64,000 bases of DNA, from NCBI RefSeq assembly GCF_003971195.1, contig NZ_CP034593.1, forward strand, positions 682,001 to 746,000, in the 5' to 3' direction. The first letter of the stretch is position 1. Every line of letters begins with the position of its first letter. Under the pieces are notes generated by a model. It was not told the DNA's origin. It did no database searches and saw only the letters and a program-made list of their open reading frames with translations. A program made the translations under genes and the position numbers. The DNA comes from Flaviflexus ciconiae. GTDB taxonomy: Bacteria > Actinomycetota > Actinomycetes > Actinomycetales > Actinomycetaceae. Of this stretch, positions 36,022 to 45,043 are shown piece after piece.

Positions 36022-36450
36022 CCCCGTTCACAACCTCCCAAGGAAGTACACCTAGGGCCTTTTCCATCAGTTTTTGATGGCTAATGTGCTGAAATCCGCT
36101 GGCGTTCATGAGGGTGTTTAATGAACTCATAGAGTTCTTGCTCCTTTGAGTGGCCCATGGTCGGGTTCTCCACTGCCCGGCGCAGGTTTTCATATCAGTG
36201 CACGTCATTGACGGTCGCGCACGATGACACCGCCGGCACACCTATCGCGACTTATGGAAAACCACCGCTATTTACTAGGACGTTCCAATGTTGAAGGTGG
36301 GTGCGAGAGGCTGGGTGCTGCAAGCCGGGCGCTAGAAGCCGGGTGGAGAGCGTAGCCGTCGATCTGTGCGCCGAGGGCTCCCCTACGTAGGGGAGCTATC
36401 TCTGGTCGCTTCTCACTCGGCACCCATTTGGTCGACACCCAACCGTTTCC
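36022..36450. other. Intergenic region between IS remnant and the AgcS gene
   Basis: About 430 bases with no convincing gene. A minus-strand stretch at 36081-36194 stays open and could be a gene-end remnant, but it cannot be assigned. Short imperfect direct repeats built on AAGCCGGG occur at about 36325-36350, followed by a perfect palindrome at 36377-36396. Confidence 0.4.
36377..36396. terminator. 20-bp perfect palindrome downstream of AgcS, probable terminator
   Basis: GCTCCCCTACGTAGGGGAGC is fully self-complementary and can form a hairpin with a minimal loop. It lies about 55 bases past the stop of the symporter gene, and on that strand a short A/G stretch follows rather than a U tract. 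A dimeric-protein binding site is the alternative. Confidence 0.5.
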
Positions 36451-37911
36451 CTATTCGGTGAGGACCCAGCCGTTCGTGGGGAGGCGTGACGGCAGGTCAG
36501 CAGTGTCTTCGTTAAAGACCGGCTCGTTGCCCTGCTTGTGTTGCTCGTCGAAGTCTTTCAGAGCACCGGTGATCCACCGCGTTAACGCGAGGACGCCAAT
36601 GAGGTTGAGAACTGTCACGAATGCCATGGCGGAGTCCATGAGTGTCCACACGAAGGGTACGGCGAGAATGGCGCCGACGCCGGAGGAGAGGACGGCAAGC
36701 GCTTGAGCGCCCCGTTCCCAGATCTTCGATGTCCAGCCGAGGAAGACCATGTTCGCATCCGCATAGGCGTAGGCACCCAGGATCGACGAGAAAGCGAAGA
36801 AGAAGATCATGATCGAGAACGGCCACGCCATCCACGTCCCCAGTGATCCCATGACGGCCTGGGATGTGAGGTAGGAGGAGGCCGTGGAGTCAAGCCCACT
36901 CAGATCCACCACACCCGAGGTGAGAATGATGAAGCCCGTCGCGGTGCTGACGATCACCGTGTCGAGGAAGACGCCAAGTGCCTGGATAAGTCCCTGAGAC
37001 ACCGGGTGGTCAACCGTTGCCGTTGCCGCGGCGTTCGGGTTTGTTCCCATACCGGCCTCGTTGGAGAACAGGCCGCGGCGGGTGCCGTTGAGGATGGCGG
37101 CAAAGATGCCACCGGCCGTGCCGGCGAGCGCCTCATCGAGACCAAACGCGGAACGGAATACCGCGCTGAAGAAGTCCGGAAGAGCATCGAGGTTGAGGAC
37201 AATAATTGCCAGTGCCGTGACGATGTAGACGAGCGCCATAACGGGGGAGATGATCTCCGTTGCCTTGGCAATGCCCCGAACGCCGCCGATAAGAACCGTT
37301 GCCGCCGCGATCGCAATAATGGCGCCGGAGATCCACAAGGGAACATTGTGGCTGGACTGAAGCACGCCCGAGATGGAGTTCGCCTGGACCATGGGCATGG
37401 CAACAACCATGCAGAAAACCATGAACGCGGCGAAAAGCTTTGCGAGGAACGGCGACTTTGTGCCGTGAAGAATATACGTGGCGGGTCCGCCACGGAATGT
37501 GCCATCCGGGTGCCGCTGCTTGAATAGCTGGGCAAGCGTTGCTTCGGAGAACGCAGTGGCCATGCCAAAGAAGGCAACCACCCACATCCAGAACAGGGCA
37601 CCCGGCCCGCCAAGAATCATGGCAAGAGCCACGCCCGTAATATTGCCGATTCCAATGCGAGTAGCCATGCCGATCGCGAAGGCCTGGAATGAGGTGATCC
37701 CGCCCTTGGCGCCCTGCCGCGAGCGCTTCAGGTGCTGGAACATGGTGCGAACGTGCCGGAACTGCACGCCCTTGGTGACGAAGGTAAGGAAGATGCCGGT
37801 GCCGACGAGGGCAATGATGACAATCCAGCTGTAGACCCAGTCGTTGACGGTGGTCAGCCACGCCGTGATCGGGTCCGTGACACCGTTGAGCCAATCCTCG
37901 AACTGTTTCAT
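36451..37911 (-). CDS. Sodium:alanine/glycine symporter, AgcS family
   Basis: A 486-residue polytopic membrane protein that imports small neutral amino acids with sodium. About ten to eleven TM segments are visible. Family motifs include SFQAFAIGMATRIGIGNITG near the N-terminus, FRGGPATYI and GLFSNEAGMGTNPNAAATA in the middle, and the characteristic IFFFAFSSILGAYAYADANM. AAGGAG lies six bases before the ATG. It is divergent from rarA with about 150 bases between. It marks the return to ordinary chromosome after the insertion elements. Confidence 0.92.
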   Translation of the reverse strand: MKQFEDWLNGVTDPITAWLTTVNDWVYSWIVIIALVGTGIFLTFVTKGVQFRHVRTMFQHLKRSRQGAKGGITSFQAFAIGMATRIGIGNITGVALAMILGGPGALFWMWVVAFFGMATAFSEATLAQLFKQRHPDGTFRGGPATYILHGTKSPFLAKLFAAFMVFCMVVAMPMVQANSISGVLQSSHNVPLWISGAIIAIAAATVLIGGVRGIAKATEIISPVMALVYIVTALAIIVLNLDALPDFFSAVFRSAFGLDEALAGTAGGIFAAILNGTRRGLFSNEAGMGTNPNAAATATVDHPVSQGLIQALGVFLDTVIVSTATGFIILTSGVVDLSGLDSTASSYLTSQAVMGSLGTWMAWPFSIMIFFFAFSSILGAYAYADANMVFLGWTSKIWERGAQALAVLSSGVGAILAVPFVWTLMDSAMAFVTVLNLIGVLALTRWITGALKDFDEQHKQGNEPVFNEDTADLPSRLPTNGWVLTE

Positions 37912-38053
37912 GCATTCTCCTTATAACGACAAGGGATTTTCCCACAGGGGAACCGGGACCTCGTTCGCCCTTGGTCCCCCGTATCGAAGCGTGGAACGAG
38001 TGACCTGAAGCGGGGTGTGGTTTGTGCGACGCGAGCCGCGAAAGTGTAGGGGC

Positions 38054-38068
38054 TACACTGACATCGTG
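38054..38068 (+). promoter_or_regulatory. Putative leaderless promoter of rarA (-10 TACACT, start GTG)
   Basis: TACACT at 38054-38059 fits the actinobacterial TANNNT -10 pattern. Exactly six bases later comes the GTG at 38066, so transcription would begin at or next to the start codon. No ribosome site precedes the GTG. The same arrangement precedes metK. Confidence 0.5.
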
Positions 38069-39412
38069 GATTTGTTCGATAACGCTGGTATGGAAACGGT
38101 TGGTATTCCGAATGATAGCCGCGGGCCTCTTGCCGTTCGCATGCGGCCCCGTACCATCGACGACGTGCTGGGGCAGGACCATTTACTGGCTCCCGGAGGT
38201 CCGCTACGCCGACTCATCGAGTCCGACTCCGGTGACTCGGGACCGTCCTCGGTAATTCTCTGGGGCCCTCCCGGCACCGGTAAGACGACACTGTCCTATT
38301 TGATTGCCCGCTCGGGTGCCCGTAAGTTCGTCGAACTCTCTGCAGTTTCCGCTGGAGTGAAAGAACTCCGCGCGGTTATTGCCGAAGCGCGTCGGCACCT
38401 GACGACATCGGGTGCGGAGACGGTTCTCTTCATTGACGAAGTGCACCGCTTCTCAAAAACGCAGCAGGATGCTCTCCTGCCAGCGGTGGAGAACCGCTGG
38501 GTCATCCTTGTTGCCGCCACAACGGAGAATCCGTCGTTCTCGATCGTTACTCCGTTGCTGTCCCGTTCAATCATGCTGACCCTGCACGGCTTGGGACCCG
38601 AAGATATTGGGAAGCTTCTGGAACGGGCTGTGAGTGACGAACGTGGGCTGGCAGGGAAGTTCAGTCTCCCGGCGGAGTCGAAAGACATGATTGTCCGGCT
38701 GGCCGGATCGGATGCTCGCAGGAGCTTGACGGTTCTTGAGGCGGCTGCCGGCACGACCGAGGCACGCGGTGAATCCGAGATCACGGTTGAGGATGTTTCC
38801 GAAGCGATTGACGTTGCGGCAGTAGCCTACGACCGCGATGGTGATGTTCACTACGATGTAATATCCGCCTTCATTAAGTCCATTCGCGGTTCGAACGTTG
38901 ATGCTGCCATGCATTACCTGGCGCGAATGTTGGAGGCGGGGGAGGATCCCCGGTTCGTTGCCCGCAGGCTCATGATCTCCGCCGCCGAGGATATTGGGAT
39001 GGCTGACCCGTCTGCCCTGCAGACCGCCACGGCCGCAGCCCAGTCGGTAGCCCTGGTCGGCATGCCGGAGGCCCGGATCATTCTCGCCGAGGCAGTTGTT
39101 CACCTGGCAACCGCACCGAAGTCGAATGCGGCGTACAACGCGATCAACGCGGCGATCAAGGATGTACGGGACGGCAAGGTTGGTTCGATCCCGAATCACC
39201 TGCGCGACGGTTCCGTGTGGGCATCCCGCCAAACGGGTGCGGGGGAGGGCTACAAGTATGCTCACGACTTCCCGGGTCACGTTGTGCACCAGCAATACCT
39301 GCCGGATGAGCTGGCGGGCACCCGGTACTACGAGCCGACGGAGAATGGCTACGAGTCGCAAATCACGCCGCGTTTAGCCAAGTACCGCTCCATAGTTGAT
39401 GGCGAGCAGTGA
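38066..39412 (+). CDS. rarA: Replication-associated recombination protein A (RarA/MgsA AAA+ ATPase)
   Basis: A clamp-loader-like AAA+ ATPase acting at stalled replication forks. The family N-terminus [20 protein letters not shown] is followed by Walker [10 protein letters not shown], Walker B with [21 protein letters not shown], sensor ATTENPSF and [13 protein letters not shown]. The C-terminal part shows [15 protein letters not shown] and [20 protein letters not shown]. About 448 residues from the GTG at 38066, the usual length. In-frame codons further upstream to 38015 look non-coding and overlap the promoter. It is transcribed alone before rpsD. Confidence 0.93.
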   Translation: MDLFDNAGMETVGIPNDSRGPLAVRMRPRTIDDVLGQDHLLAPGGPLRRLIESDSGDSGPSSVILWGPPGTGKTTLSYLIARSGARKFVELSAVSAGVKELRAVIAEARRHLTTSGAETVLFIDEVHRFSKTQQDALLPAVENRWVILVAATTENPSFSIVTPLLSRSIMLTLHGLGPEDIGKLLERAVSDERGLAGKFSLPAESKDMIVRLAGSDARRSLTVLEAAAGTTEARGESEITVEDVSEAIDVAAVAYDRDGDVHYDVISAFIKSIRGSNVDAAMHYLARMLEAGEDPRFVARRLMISAAEDIGMADPSALQTATAAAQSVALVGMPEARIILAEAVVHLATAPKSNAAYNAINAAIKDVRDGKVGSIPNHLRDGSVWASRQTGAGEGYKYAHDFPGHVVHQQYLPDELAGTRYYEPTENGYESQITPRLAKYRSIVDGEQ

Positions 39413-39444
39413 TACGCTAGTTCGGTTGCTTCGGCGACATCCCT

Positions 39445-39469
39445 GGGGCCTTAGCCACGAGGTGGCCCC
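39445..39469 (+). terminator. Hairpin between rarA and rpsD
   Basis: GGGGCC (39445-39450) can pair with GGCCCC (39464-39469), or alternatively GCCAC with GTGGC inside it. It lies downstream of rarA and upstream of the rpsD ribosome site. It is either a weak terminator of rarA or part of the rpsD leader. Confidence 0.35.
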
Positions 39470-39516
39470 GCAGCCTCGAGATCTCGAGACTGTGCAACTT
39501 ATTCGACAGGAGAAAT

Positions 39517-40137
39517 ATGTCTAACTCTCGTTCCCGCAAGCAGGTGCGCCTTTCCCGCGCCCTCGGCATCGCCCTGACCCCCAAGGCTGAGCGCTACATG
39601 CAGCGCCGCCCCTACCGTCCGGGTGAGCACGGCCGCGGCCGCACCAAGGATTCGGACTACTCGGTCCGTCTCAAGGAGAAGCAGCGTCTGCGCGCCCAGT
39701 ACGGCATTCGCGAGGCACAGCTTGCCACGCTCTTCAAGGAAGCACACCGTATTGAGGGCCAGACCGGTGAGAACCTGGTTGAGCTTCTCGAGATGCGTCT
39801 TGACGCTCTCGTCCTCCGCTCCGGCTTTGCACGCACCATCGCCCAGGCTCGCCAGGCTGTTGTGCACCGCCACATCCTCGTTGACGGCAAGATCGTCGAC
39901 CGTCCTTCCTTCCGTGTGAAGCCCGGCCAGACCATTCAGGTTAAGGCCAAGTCGCAGGCCTCGGACCAGTTCCTCATGGCTGCACAGGGCGTTCACCGCG
40001 ACGTCCTGCCGGACGTCCCGGAGTACCTCGATGTTCAGCTTGAGAAGCTGAACGCCACCCTCGTGCGTCGCCCCAAGCGAGCCGAGGTCCCGGTTGCCTG
40101 TGACGTGCAGCTGGTCGTCGAGTTCTACTCTCGCTGA
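39517..40137 (+). CDS. rpsD: 30S ribosomal protein S4
   Basis: A primary 16S rRNA-binding protein of the small subunit. The 206 residues show the S4 N-terminal region (SRALGIALTPKAERYMQRRP), LKEKQRLRAQYGIREAQL and the S4 RNA-binding domain (RLDALVLRSGFARTIAQARQ, VVHRHILVDGKIVDRPSF). The N-terminus lacks the cysteine cluster of zinc-binding S4 forms, so this is the zinc-independent type. AGGAG lies shortly before the ATG. A strong hairpin follows at 40148-40178. It stands apart from the main ribosomal operons, next to alaS, as is common in actinobacteria. Confidence 0.97.
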   Translation: MSNSRSRKQVRLSRALGIALTPKAERYMQRRPYRPGEHGRGRTKDSDYSVRLKEKQRLRAQYGIREAQLATLFKEAHRIEGQTGENLVELLEMRLDALVLRSGFARTIAQARQAVVHRHILVDGKIVDRPSFRVKPGQTIQVKAKSQASDQFLMAAQGVHRDVLPDVPEYLDVQLEKLNATLVRRPKRAEVPVACDVQLVVEFYSR

Positions 40138-40147
40138 TATTCAACGC

Positions 40148-40178
40148 AACTCCCCGGGCACGATATGCTCGGGGAGTT
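40148..40178 (+). terminator. Intrinsic terminator after rpsD
   Basis: AACTCCCCG (40148-40156) pairs perfectly with CGGGGAGTT (40170-40178), followed by a T-containing stretch (CGTTCTAT). It lies 11 bases after the rpsD stop. Confidence 0.75.
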
Positions 40179-40201
40179 CGTTCTATCCGAAAGAAGCAGC
40201 C

Positions 40202-40543
40202 ATGGAGATCACACTCGGCGGAATCGCCGCCATTATCGCCGCCCTCGCCTTTGTGGGACTCGTCGTATTCCTGGTCCGCCCGCTGACGAAGCTTGGTAAG
40301 ACCTTCGACGAGCTGACGAAGTCGGTAGAGAAACTCACCGACGAGACAATTCCGGCCCTGACGAACGCGGCGGAGACCGTGGCACGGACCAACACGCAGC
40401 TCGAACGCATCGACACGATCACCACCGCTGCGGCCCGTACCGCGGAGGATCTTTCGGCCACGACGACACTCGTCACCTCGACCGTGTCGGCGCCGTTCCT
40501 TGCGGTGCGTAACGCTGTCGGAAAGCTTCGCGGAAACCGCTAG
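40202..40543 (+). CDS. DUF948-containing small membrane protein
   Basis: 113 residues. One N-terminal TM helix (ITLGGIAAIIAALAFVGLVV) is followed by a long amphipathic helical region with heptad-like Leu/Ile/Thr spacing (ELTKSVEKLTDETIPALTNA), typical of DUF948 proteins encoded between rpsD and alaS in actinobacteria. The function of the family is unknown. A membrane-tethered coiled coil facing the cytoplasm or envelope is likely. The start at 40202 follows GAAAGA. A frame extension to 40094 overlaps rpsD and the terminator and is rejected. Confidence 0.8.
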   Translation: MEITLGGIAAIIAALAFVGLVVFLVRPLTKLGKTFDELTKSVEKLTDETIPALTNAAETVARTNTQLERIDTITTAAARTAEDLSATTTLVTSTVSAPFLAVRNAVGKLRGNR

Positions 40544-40555
40544 AATATTGGGCAG

Positions 40556-40592
40556 TCACGCGTCGCGTGAGCAGGCCCCGGAGCATTGCTCC
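40556..40592 (+). promoter_or_regulatory. Tandem inverted repeats upstream of alaS
   Basis: TCACGCG-T-CGCGTGA (40556-40570) is a perfect 7+7 inverted repeat. It is followed by GGAGC-ATT-GCTCC (40580-40592). They lie just after the DUF948 gene and about 80 bases before alaS. They could be a short terminator pair or an operator; the sequence alone does not decide. Confidence 0.35.
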
Positions 40593-40669
40593 ACATCATG
40601 ACAACCGCCCGCTGATCGAGTTCACTGGGCGACCATAATCCGCCCCCTCGGGCATAACGAAGAGGAACC

Positions 40670-43339
40670 ATGCGTACTGCTGAGATTCGCACCCGTTGGC
40701 TTGACTACTTCCGCAAGCACGACCACCACATCGCCGATTCGGTGCCGCTCGTGTCGCCGGATCCGTCGATCCTGTTCACGATCGCCGGCATGGTCCCATT
40801 CATCCCCTACATCGTGGGAACCGAGAAGGCACCTTGGCCGCGTGCCGCCTCCGTGCAGAAGTGCATCCGCACCAACGATATCGAGAACGTGGGACGCACC
40901 ACGCGCCACGGCACGTTCTTCCAGATGAACGGCAACTTCTCGTTCGGTGACTACTTCAAGGAAGGCGCCATCGATCTCGCATGGGGTCTGCTCACGTCGC
41001 CTGTCGACGAGGGCGGCTACGGTCTCGATGGTGACCGTCTGTGGGTGACCCTATGGGAAGAGGACGCCGAGTCCTATAACTATCTGACGAAGAACATTGG
41101 TGTTGATCCCAAGCACCTCGTGATGCTCACCCGCGAAGAGATCTTCTGGTCGACCGGCCAGCCCGGCCCCGCCGGTCCATGCGCCGAGATCCACTACGAC
41201 CGTGGCCCCCAGTACGGCCCTGAAGCGGTCGGAGGCAACGTCGATCCGGGTGGCGACCGCTACCTGGAGATCTGGAACCTCGTCTTTGACCAGTTCTTGC
41301 GCGGCGAGGGAACCGGTAACGACTACCCGCTCCTCGGCGAGCTCGACCAGAAGGCCATTGATACTGGCGCCGGCCTCGAGCGCATCGCGTACCTTCTCCA
41401 GGGCAAGGAGAACATGTACGAGATCGACGAGATCTTCCCCGTCATCTCGACTACGGAAGAGATGACCGGCAAGAAGTATGGTGCCGATGCGGAAGACGAC
41501 GTGAAGATGCGGATCATTGCCGACCACGTCCGTTCCTCACTCATGCTCATCGGCGACGGCGTCCGCCCCGGTAACGACGGTCGCGGCTACGTTCTGCGCC
41601 GCCTGATCCGCCGCGCAGTCCGCTCCATGCGACTTCTCGGCGTTGACGAGGTATCCCTGCCGACCCTCCTTCCTGTATCGAAGGATTCCATGGCGGCCTC
41701 GTATCCCGAGCTCGAGAAGGACTTCTCCCGGATCTCCGACATCGCTTACGCCGAGGAGGAAGCCTTCCGCAGGACCCTCGCTTCGGGCACGACGATCTTC
41801 GAAGGCGCCGTCAAGAAGCTCAAGGACTCCGGCAAAAAGCCGATCCTGACTGGATCTGATGCCTTCACCCTGCACGACACGTACGGTTTCCCGATCGACC
41901 TGACGTTGGAGATGGCGGAGGAAGCCGGTGTCGAGGTCGACGCCGACGGCTTTACTCAGCTCATGCAGGAGCAGAAGGACCGTGCCCGCGCTGACGCACA
42001 GGCGAAGAAGACCGGCCACGTCGACGTGCACGTCTACAACGAGCTGCTGGGCGACGCCGGCAAGACCCAGTTCCTCGGTTACACCGAAACCCAGACCGAT
42101 GGTCGGGTTCTTGGCATTCTTGTCGACGGCCAGCCCGTACCTGCCGCTGAGGCGCCCGCCGATGTCGAGGTCATTTTGGACCAGACTCCGTTCTGGGCGG
42201 AGCAGGGCGGCCAGCTTGCCGACCACGGATTCATTTCTGTTGGCGGTGGCGGCTACGTGGACGTTCAGGATGTTCAGTCACCGATCAAGGGACTGATCGT
42301 TCACCGCGGTACCCTGACCGAAGGATCGATCGCTCTGGAGGACACCGTTCACGCAGAGATTGATGTGGACCGCAGGGGCCAGATCGCCCGCGCGCACACA
42401 GCCACTCACATGGTGCACAAGTCGCTCCACGAGTTCCTCGGTGACCAGGCTACGCAGGCCGGTTCCGAGAACTCTCCGTCGCGCCTACGCTTCGACTTCC
42501 GCCACGGCCAGCAGGTTCCCACTGACGTTCTGTCCGACATCGAGGGCCGTGTGAACGCTCGCCTCCAGGAGAACCTCCTTGTCACCGATGAACAGATGAG
42601 CCTGGACGAAGCCAAGAAGCAGGGCGCGACCGCGCTGTTTGGTGAGAAGTACGGCGACGTGGTTCGCGTCGTCTCGATCGGTGGCGACTGGTCGAAGGAG
42701 CTGTGCGCGGGAACCCACGTTCCCGAAACCGGCACCATCGGTCTCGTTTCCGTTCTTGGCGAGGCTTCGATCGGCTCCGGAGTGCGCCGCATCGACGCGC
42801 TTGTCGGCCAGGGAGCCTACGCCGAAGGCGCCAAGGAACGCGCGCTTGTCTCGCAGATCTCCTCGATTCTCGGTGCACGCCCGAACGAGCTGCCCGACCG
42901 CATCGACTCCCTCATGTCCCGCCTCAAGGCGGCAGAAAAGGAACTCCAGTCCATGAAGACGGCACAGCTCATGGCGGGTGCCGATGACATTGCGAAGTCC
43001 GCAACCCGCCACGGCCAGGTGCTCTACGCGTTCAAGGACCTCGGTGACGGCGTAAGCGGAGACGACCTGCGCACGCTCGCTCTCGACGTCCGCTCGAAGA
43101 TCGCCGAGTCCGAGCCCGCCGTTGTTGCCATCTTCGGGCAATCGAAGGGGCGCCCGCTCGTTGTTGTCGCTACGAACGAGACCGCGCGCGAGAGCGGCGT
43201 GAAGGCCGGTGCCCTTGTCAAGGTTGCATCGGGTGTTCTTGGCGGCGGAGGCGGCGGCAAGGACGATGTTGCGCAGGGCGGTGGCCAGGATGCCACGAAG
43301 ATCTCCGCGGCATCGGATGCGATAGCGAGCGCGCTCTGA
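40670..43339 (+). CDS. alaS: Alanyl-tRNA synthetase
   Basis: Charges tRNA-Ala. The 889 residues follow the family order: a class II catalytic core (TRWLDYFRKHDHHIADSVPL, FTIAGMVPFIPY, RHGTFFQMNGNFSFGDYFKE, GTGNDYPLLGELDQK), the tRNA-recognition part, an editing domain with HTATHMVH and ELCAGTHVPETG supplying the zinc ligands, and a C-terminal C-Ala domain ending in GVLGGGGGGKDDVAQGGGQD, the glycine-rich DHHA1 motif. Start codon and length are normal, with AAGAGGA just upstream. It starts a run of close genes (ruvX, mltG, aroE, a prepilin peptidase) probably transcribed together. Confidence 0.98.
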   Translation: MRTAEIRTRWLDYFRKHDHHIADSVPLVSPDPSILFTIAGMVPFIPYIVGTEKAPWPRAASVQKCIRTNDIENVGRTTRHGTFFQMNGNFSFGDYFKEGAIDLAWGLLTSPVDEGGYGLDGDRLWVTLWEEDAESYNYLTKNIGVDPKHLVMLTREEIFWSTGQPGPAGPCAEIHYDRGPQYGPEAVGGNVDPGGDRYLEIWNLVFDQFLRGEGTGNDYPLLGELDQKAIDTGAGLERIAYLLQGKENMYEIDEIFPVISTTEEMTGKKYGADAEDDVKMRIIADHVRSSLMLIGDGVRPGNDGRGYVLRRLIRRAVRSMRLLGVDEVSLPTLLPVSKDSMAASYPELEKDFSRISDIAYAEEEAFRRTLASGTTIFEGAVKKLKDSGKKPILTGSDAFTLHDTYGFPIDLTLEMAEEAGVEVDADGFTQLMQEQKDRARADAQAKKTGHVDVHVYNELLGDAGKTQFLGYTETQTDGRVLGILVDGQPVPAAEAPADVEVILDQTPFWAEQGGQLADHGFISVGGGGYVDVQDVQSPIKGLIVHRGTLTEGSIALEDTVHAEIDVDRRGQIARAHTATHMVHKSLHEFLGDQATQAGSENSPSRLRFDFRHGQQVPTDVLSDIEGRVNARLQENLLVTDEQMSLDEAKKQGATALFGEKYGDVVRVVSIGGDWSKELCAGTHVPETGTIGLVSVLGEASIGSGVRRIDALVGQGAYAEGAKERALVSQISSILGARPNELPDRIDSLMSRLKAAEKELQSMKTAQLMAGADDIAKSATRHGQVLYAFKDLGDGVSGDDLRTLALDVRSKIAESEPAVVAIFGQSKGRPLVVVATNETARESGVKAGALVKVASGVLGGGGGGKDDVAQGGGQDATKISAASDAIASAL

Positions 43340-43353
43340 GTAAGCGCCCGGGT

Positions 43354-43827
43354 GTGCGCCTGGCCTTTGACGTGGGCCGGGCGCGCATCGGCGTCGCTAG
43401 TTGCGATGAGCAGGCAATTCTCTGTACCCCGGTCGAAACGATCTATCGAGACAAGAGAGGTAACGAACACCTCTACGATGTGGATGATCTCATTGATGAG
43501 TATCAGCCCATGGAGATCATCGTTGGCCTGCCAAAGAACATGGACGGAACCGAGGGAATTTCTGCGCGCGACGCACGCAACTTTGCTCGCCAGGTTTCGT
43601 TACGACATCGTAACATTGGGGTACGTTTAGTAGATGAAAGGCTGACAACCGTCAGCGCACACCGCACGCTGCACGAGGCCGGGAGAACGGAACGAACCCA
43701 TCGCTCCGTCGTCGACCAGGTCTCTGCCATCCTGATTCTCGAACTGGCGCTGGATATCGAAGAAACCACAGGCCACCCGCCGGGTGAACAGGTGAGCAGA
43801 AAGGGACCCCATGGGGGACATATTTGA
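43354..43827 (+). CDS. ruvX: Putative Holliday junction resolvase / pre-16S rRNA nuclease YqgF
   Basis: RNase H-fold nuclease of the YqgF family, thought to finish the 5' end of 16S rRNA. It shows the first acidic motif RLAFDVGRARIGVASCD, the middle motif IIVGLPKNMDGTEGISARDA with RLVDERLTTVSAHRTL, and the last acidic motif SVVDQVSAILILELAL. The length of 157 residues is normal, with a short polar tail. The start is a GTG 15 bases after alaS; another GTG is two bases earlier in a different frame. The 3' end overlaps mltG by 17 bases, indicating co-translation. Confidence 0.92.
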   Translation: MRLAFDVGRARIGVASCDEQAILCTPVETIYRDKRGNEHLYDVDDLIDEYQPMEIIVGLPKNMDGTEGISARDARNFARQVSLRHRNIGVRLVDERLTTVSAHRTLHEAGRTERTHRSVVDQVSAILILELALDIEETTGHPPGEQVSRKGPHGGHI

Positions 43828-45043
43828 TGCCTTTAGCGAGGACACTGACGAGGCCCAGGAGAGCTCGAAGGCTCAACCGAAACGCCGCAAGAAGCGCGGC
43901 CGTGCCGCAGCTGTCATCGTGCTCGTCTTGGCGGTCCTCGCCGGCATCACCTACACGGTCCTGCCGAACGTGCGGGACTGGATCTCCAACAATCCGGTCT
44001 CCGAAATTCTCGGTGACGAAGTTGAAGACTACGAAGAAGGCGAAGAGGGGGAGCCCGCCCGCGTCACAATCCCGGTTGGCTCGACCGGCTCCGACATGGC
44101 CACGGTGCTGTACGACAACGATGTCGTGAAGTCGACCGAGGCATTTATCGAAGCATTTAATGCCGACACGGGCGCCGGCTCTATCCAGCCGGGCACCTAC
44201 GAGCTGCCCACGAAAATCCCCGGTCAGCGGGCCGTTGAACTCTTGCAGGACTACGAGAACCATCGCGTCGACGTGACGATCACAATCCCCGAGGGGTTCA
44301 CCGCCCAGCAGGTGCACGAACGGATCGCGAACCTCATGGACGTTCCGCTCGACGATGTTCTGGCTGCGGCAGACGATTCCGAGGCCATTGGGCTTCCAGA
44401 AGAGGCCGAAGGCAACCCCGAGGGCTGGTACAAGCCCGGCCAGTACCTTGTGTCACCGGACGCCGAGGTTGAATCTGTTCTGCGTGAAATGATTTCGGCA
44501 CGGGTGAGCCAGCTCAACTCGCTGGACATTGCGGATGAGGATCGTCAGGAGCTGCTCATCAAGGCTTCGATTCTCGAGCGCGAGGTCAACACGGAACAGT
44601 ACTATTCGCAGGTAGCACGGGTCATCGAAAACCGGCTTGTCGACACAGCCTCCGTGAACGGCAGACTGCAGATGGACTCCACGGTCCTGTACGGCGTGGG
44701 CAAGTCCGGTGGCATCCCCACCGGGGAGGACCTTGCCAACGACAACCCCTACAACTCGTACATGTATGCGGGACTTCCACCCACCCCGATCGGCAATCCC
44801 GGCATCTCCGCCATCGAAGGTGTGCTTAACCCCGCGGACGGCGACTGGTTGTACTTCGTCACGGTCGACCTCCACACGGGCGAGACACTGTTCGCCGCGA
44901 CCCTTGAGGAGCACAACGCAAATAAGGCGCAGCTCGATGCGTGGCTGGAAGAGAACCCTAACTACGGACGCGAGGACGTGTCCGAGGTCGGGGGCGAAAC
45001 CGATGGCGCCGAGGAGACTGAAGGAACAGAAGGAGAAGAATGA
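43811..45043 (+). CDS. mltG: Endolytic murein transglycosylase MltG
   Basis: A membrane-anchored enzyme that cuts nascent peptidoglycan strands. An acidic then basic cytoplasmic N-terminus leads into one TM helix (about 31-51), an acidic linker (DYEEGEEGEE-like), a LysM-like segment and the YceG domain (from about 85). The catalytic glutamate is E256 in LLIKASILEREVN, followed by RLQMDSTVLYGVG and the closing NPYNSYMYAGLPPTPIGNPG. The C-terminal tail is acidic and disordered. It overlaps ruvX by 17 bases and aroE by four (ATGA). Confidence 0.93.
   Translation: MGDIFDAFSEDTDEAQESSKAQPKRRKKRGRAAAVIVLVLAVLAGITYTVLPNVRDWISNNPVSEILGDEVEDYEEGEEGEPARVTIPVGSTGSDMATVLYDNDVVKSTEAFIEAFNADTGAGSIQPGTYELPTKIPGQRAVELLQDYENHRVDVTITIPEGFTAQQVHERIANLMDVPLDDVLAAADDSEAIGLPEEAEGNPEGWYKPGQYLVSPDAEVESVLREMISARVSQLNSLDIADEDRQELLIKASILEREVNTEQYYSQVARVIENRLVDTASVNGRLQMDSTVLYGVGKSGGIPTGEDLANDNPYNSYMYAGLPPTPIGNPGISAIEGVLNPADGDWLYFVTVDLHTGETLFAATLEEHNANKAQLDAWLEENPNYGREDVSEVGGETDGAEETEGTEGEE

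Noticed and set aside
36017..36241. Minus-strand open frame of 74 codons next to the IS481-type end
   Set aside because: It starts inside the IS end, has no recognisable domain, and a neighbouring frame at 36081-36194 looks at least as coding-like. At most it is a remnant.
38567..39361. Long open frame opposite rarA
   Set aside because: It is a shadow of the strong rarA coding sequence, with no domain and no ribosome site. The same applies to other long opposite-strand frames over carB, alaS and the glycosyltransferases.
40094..40201. Upstream extension of the DUF948 protein
   Set aside because: It runs through the end of rpsD and its terminator. The TM-containing protein begins naturally at 40202.
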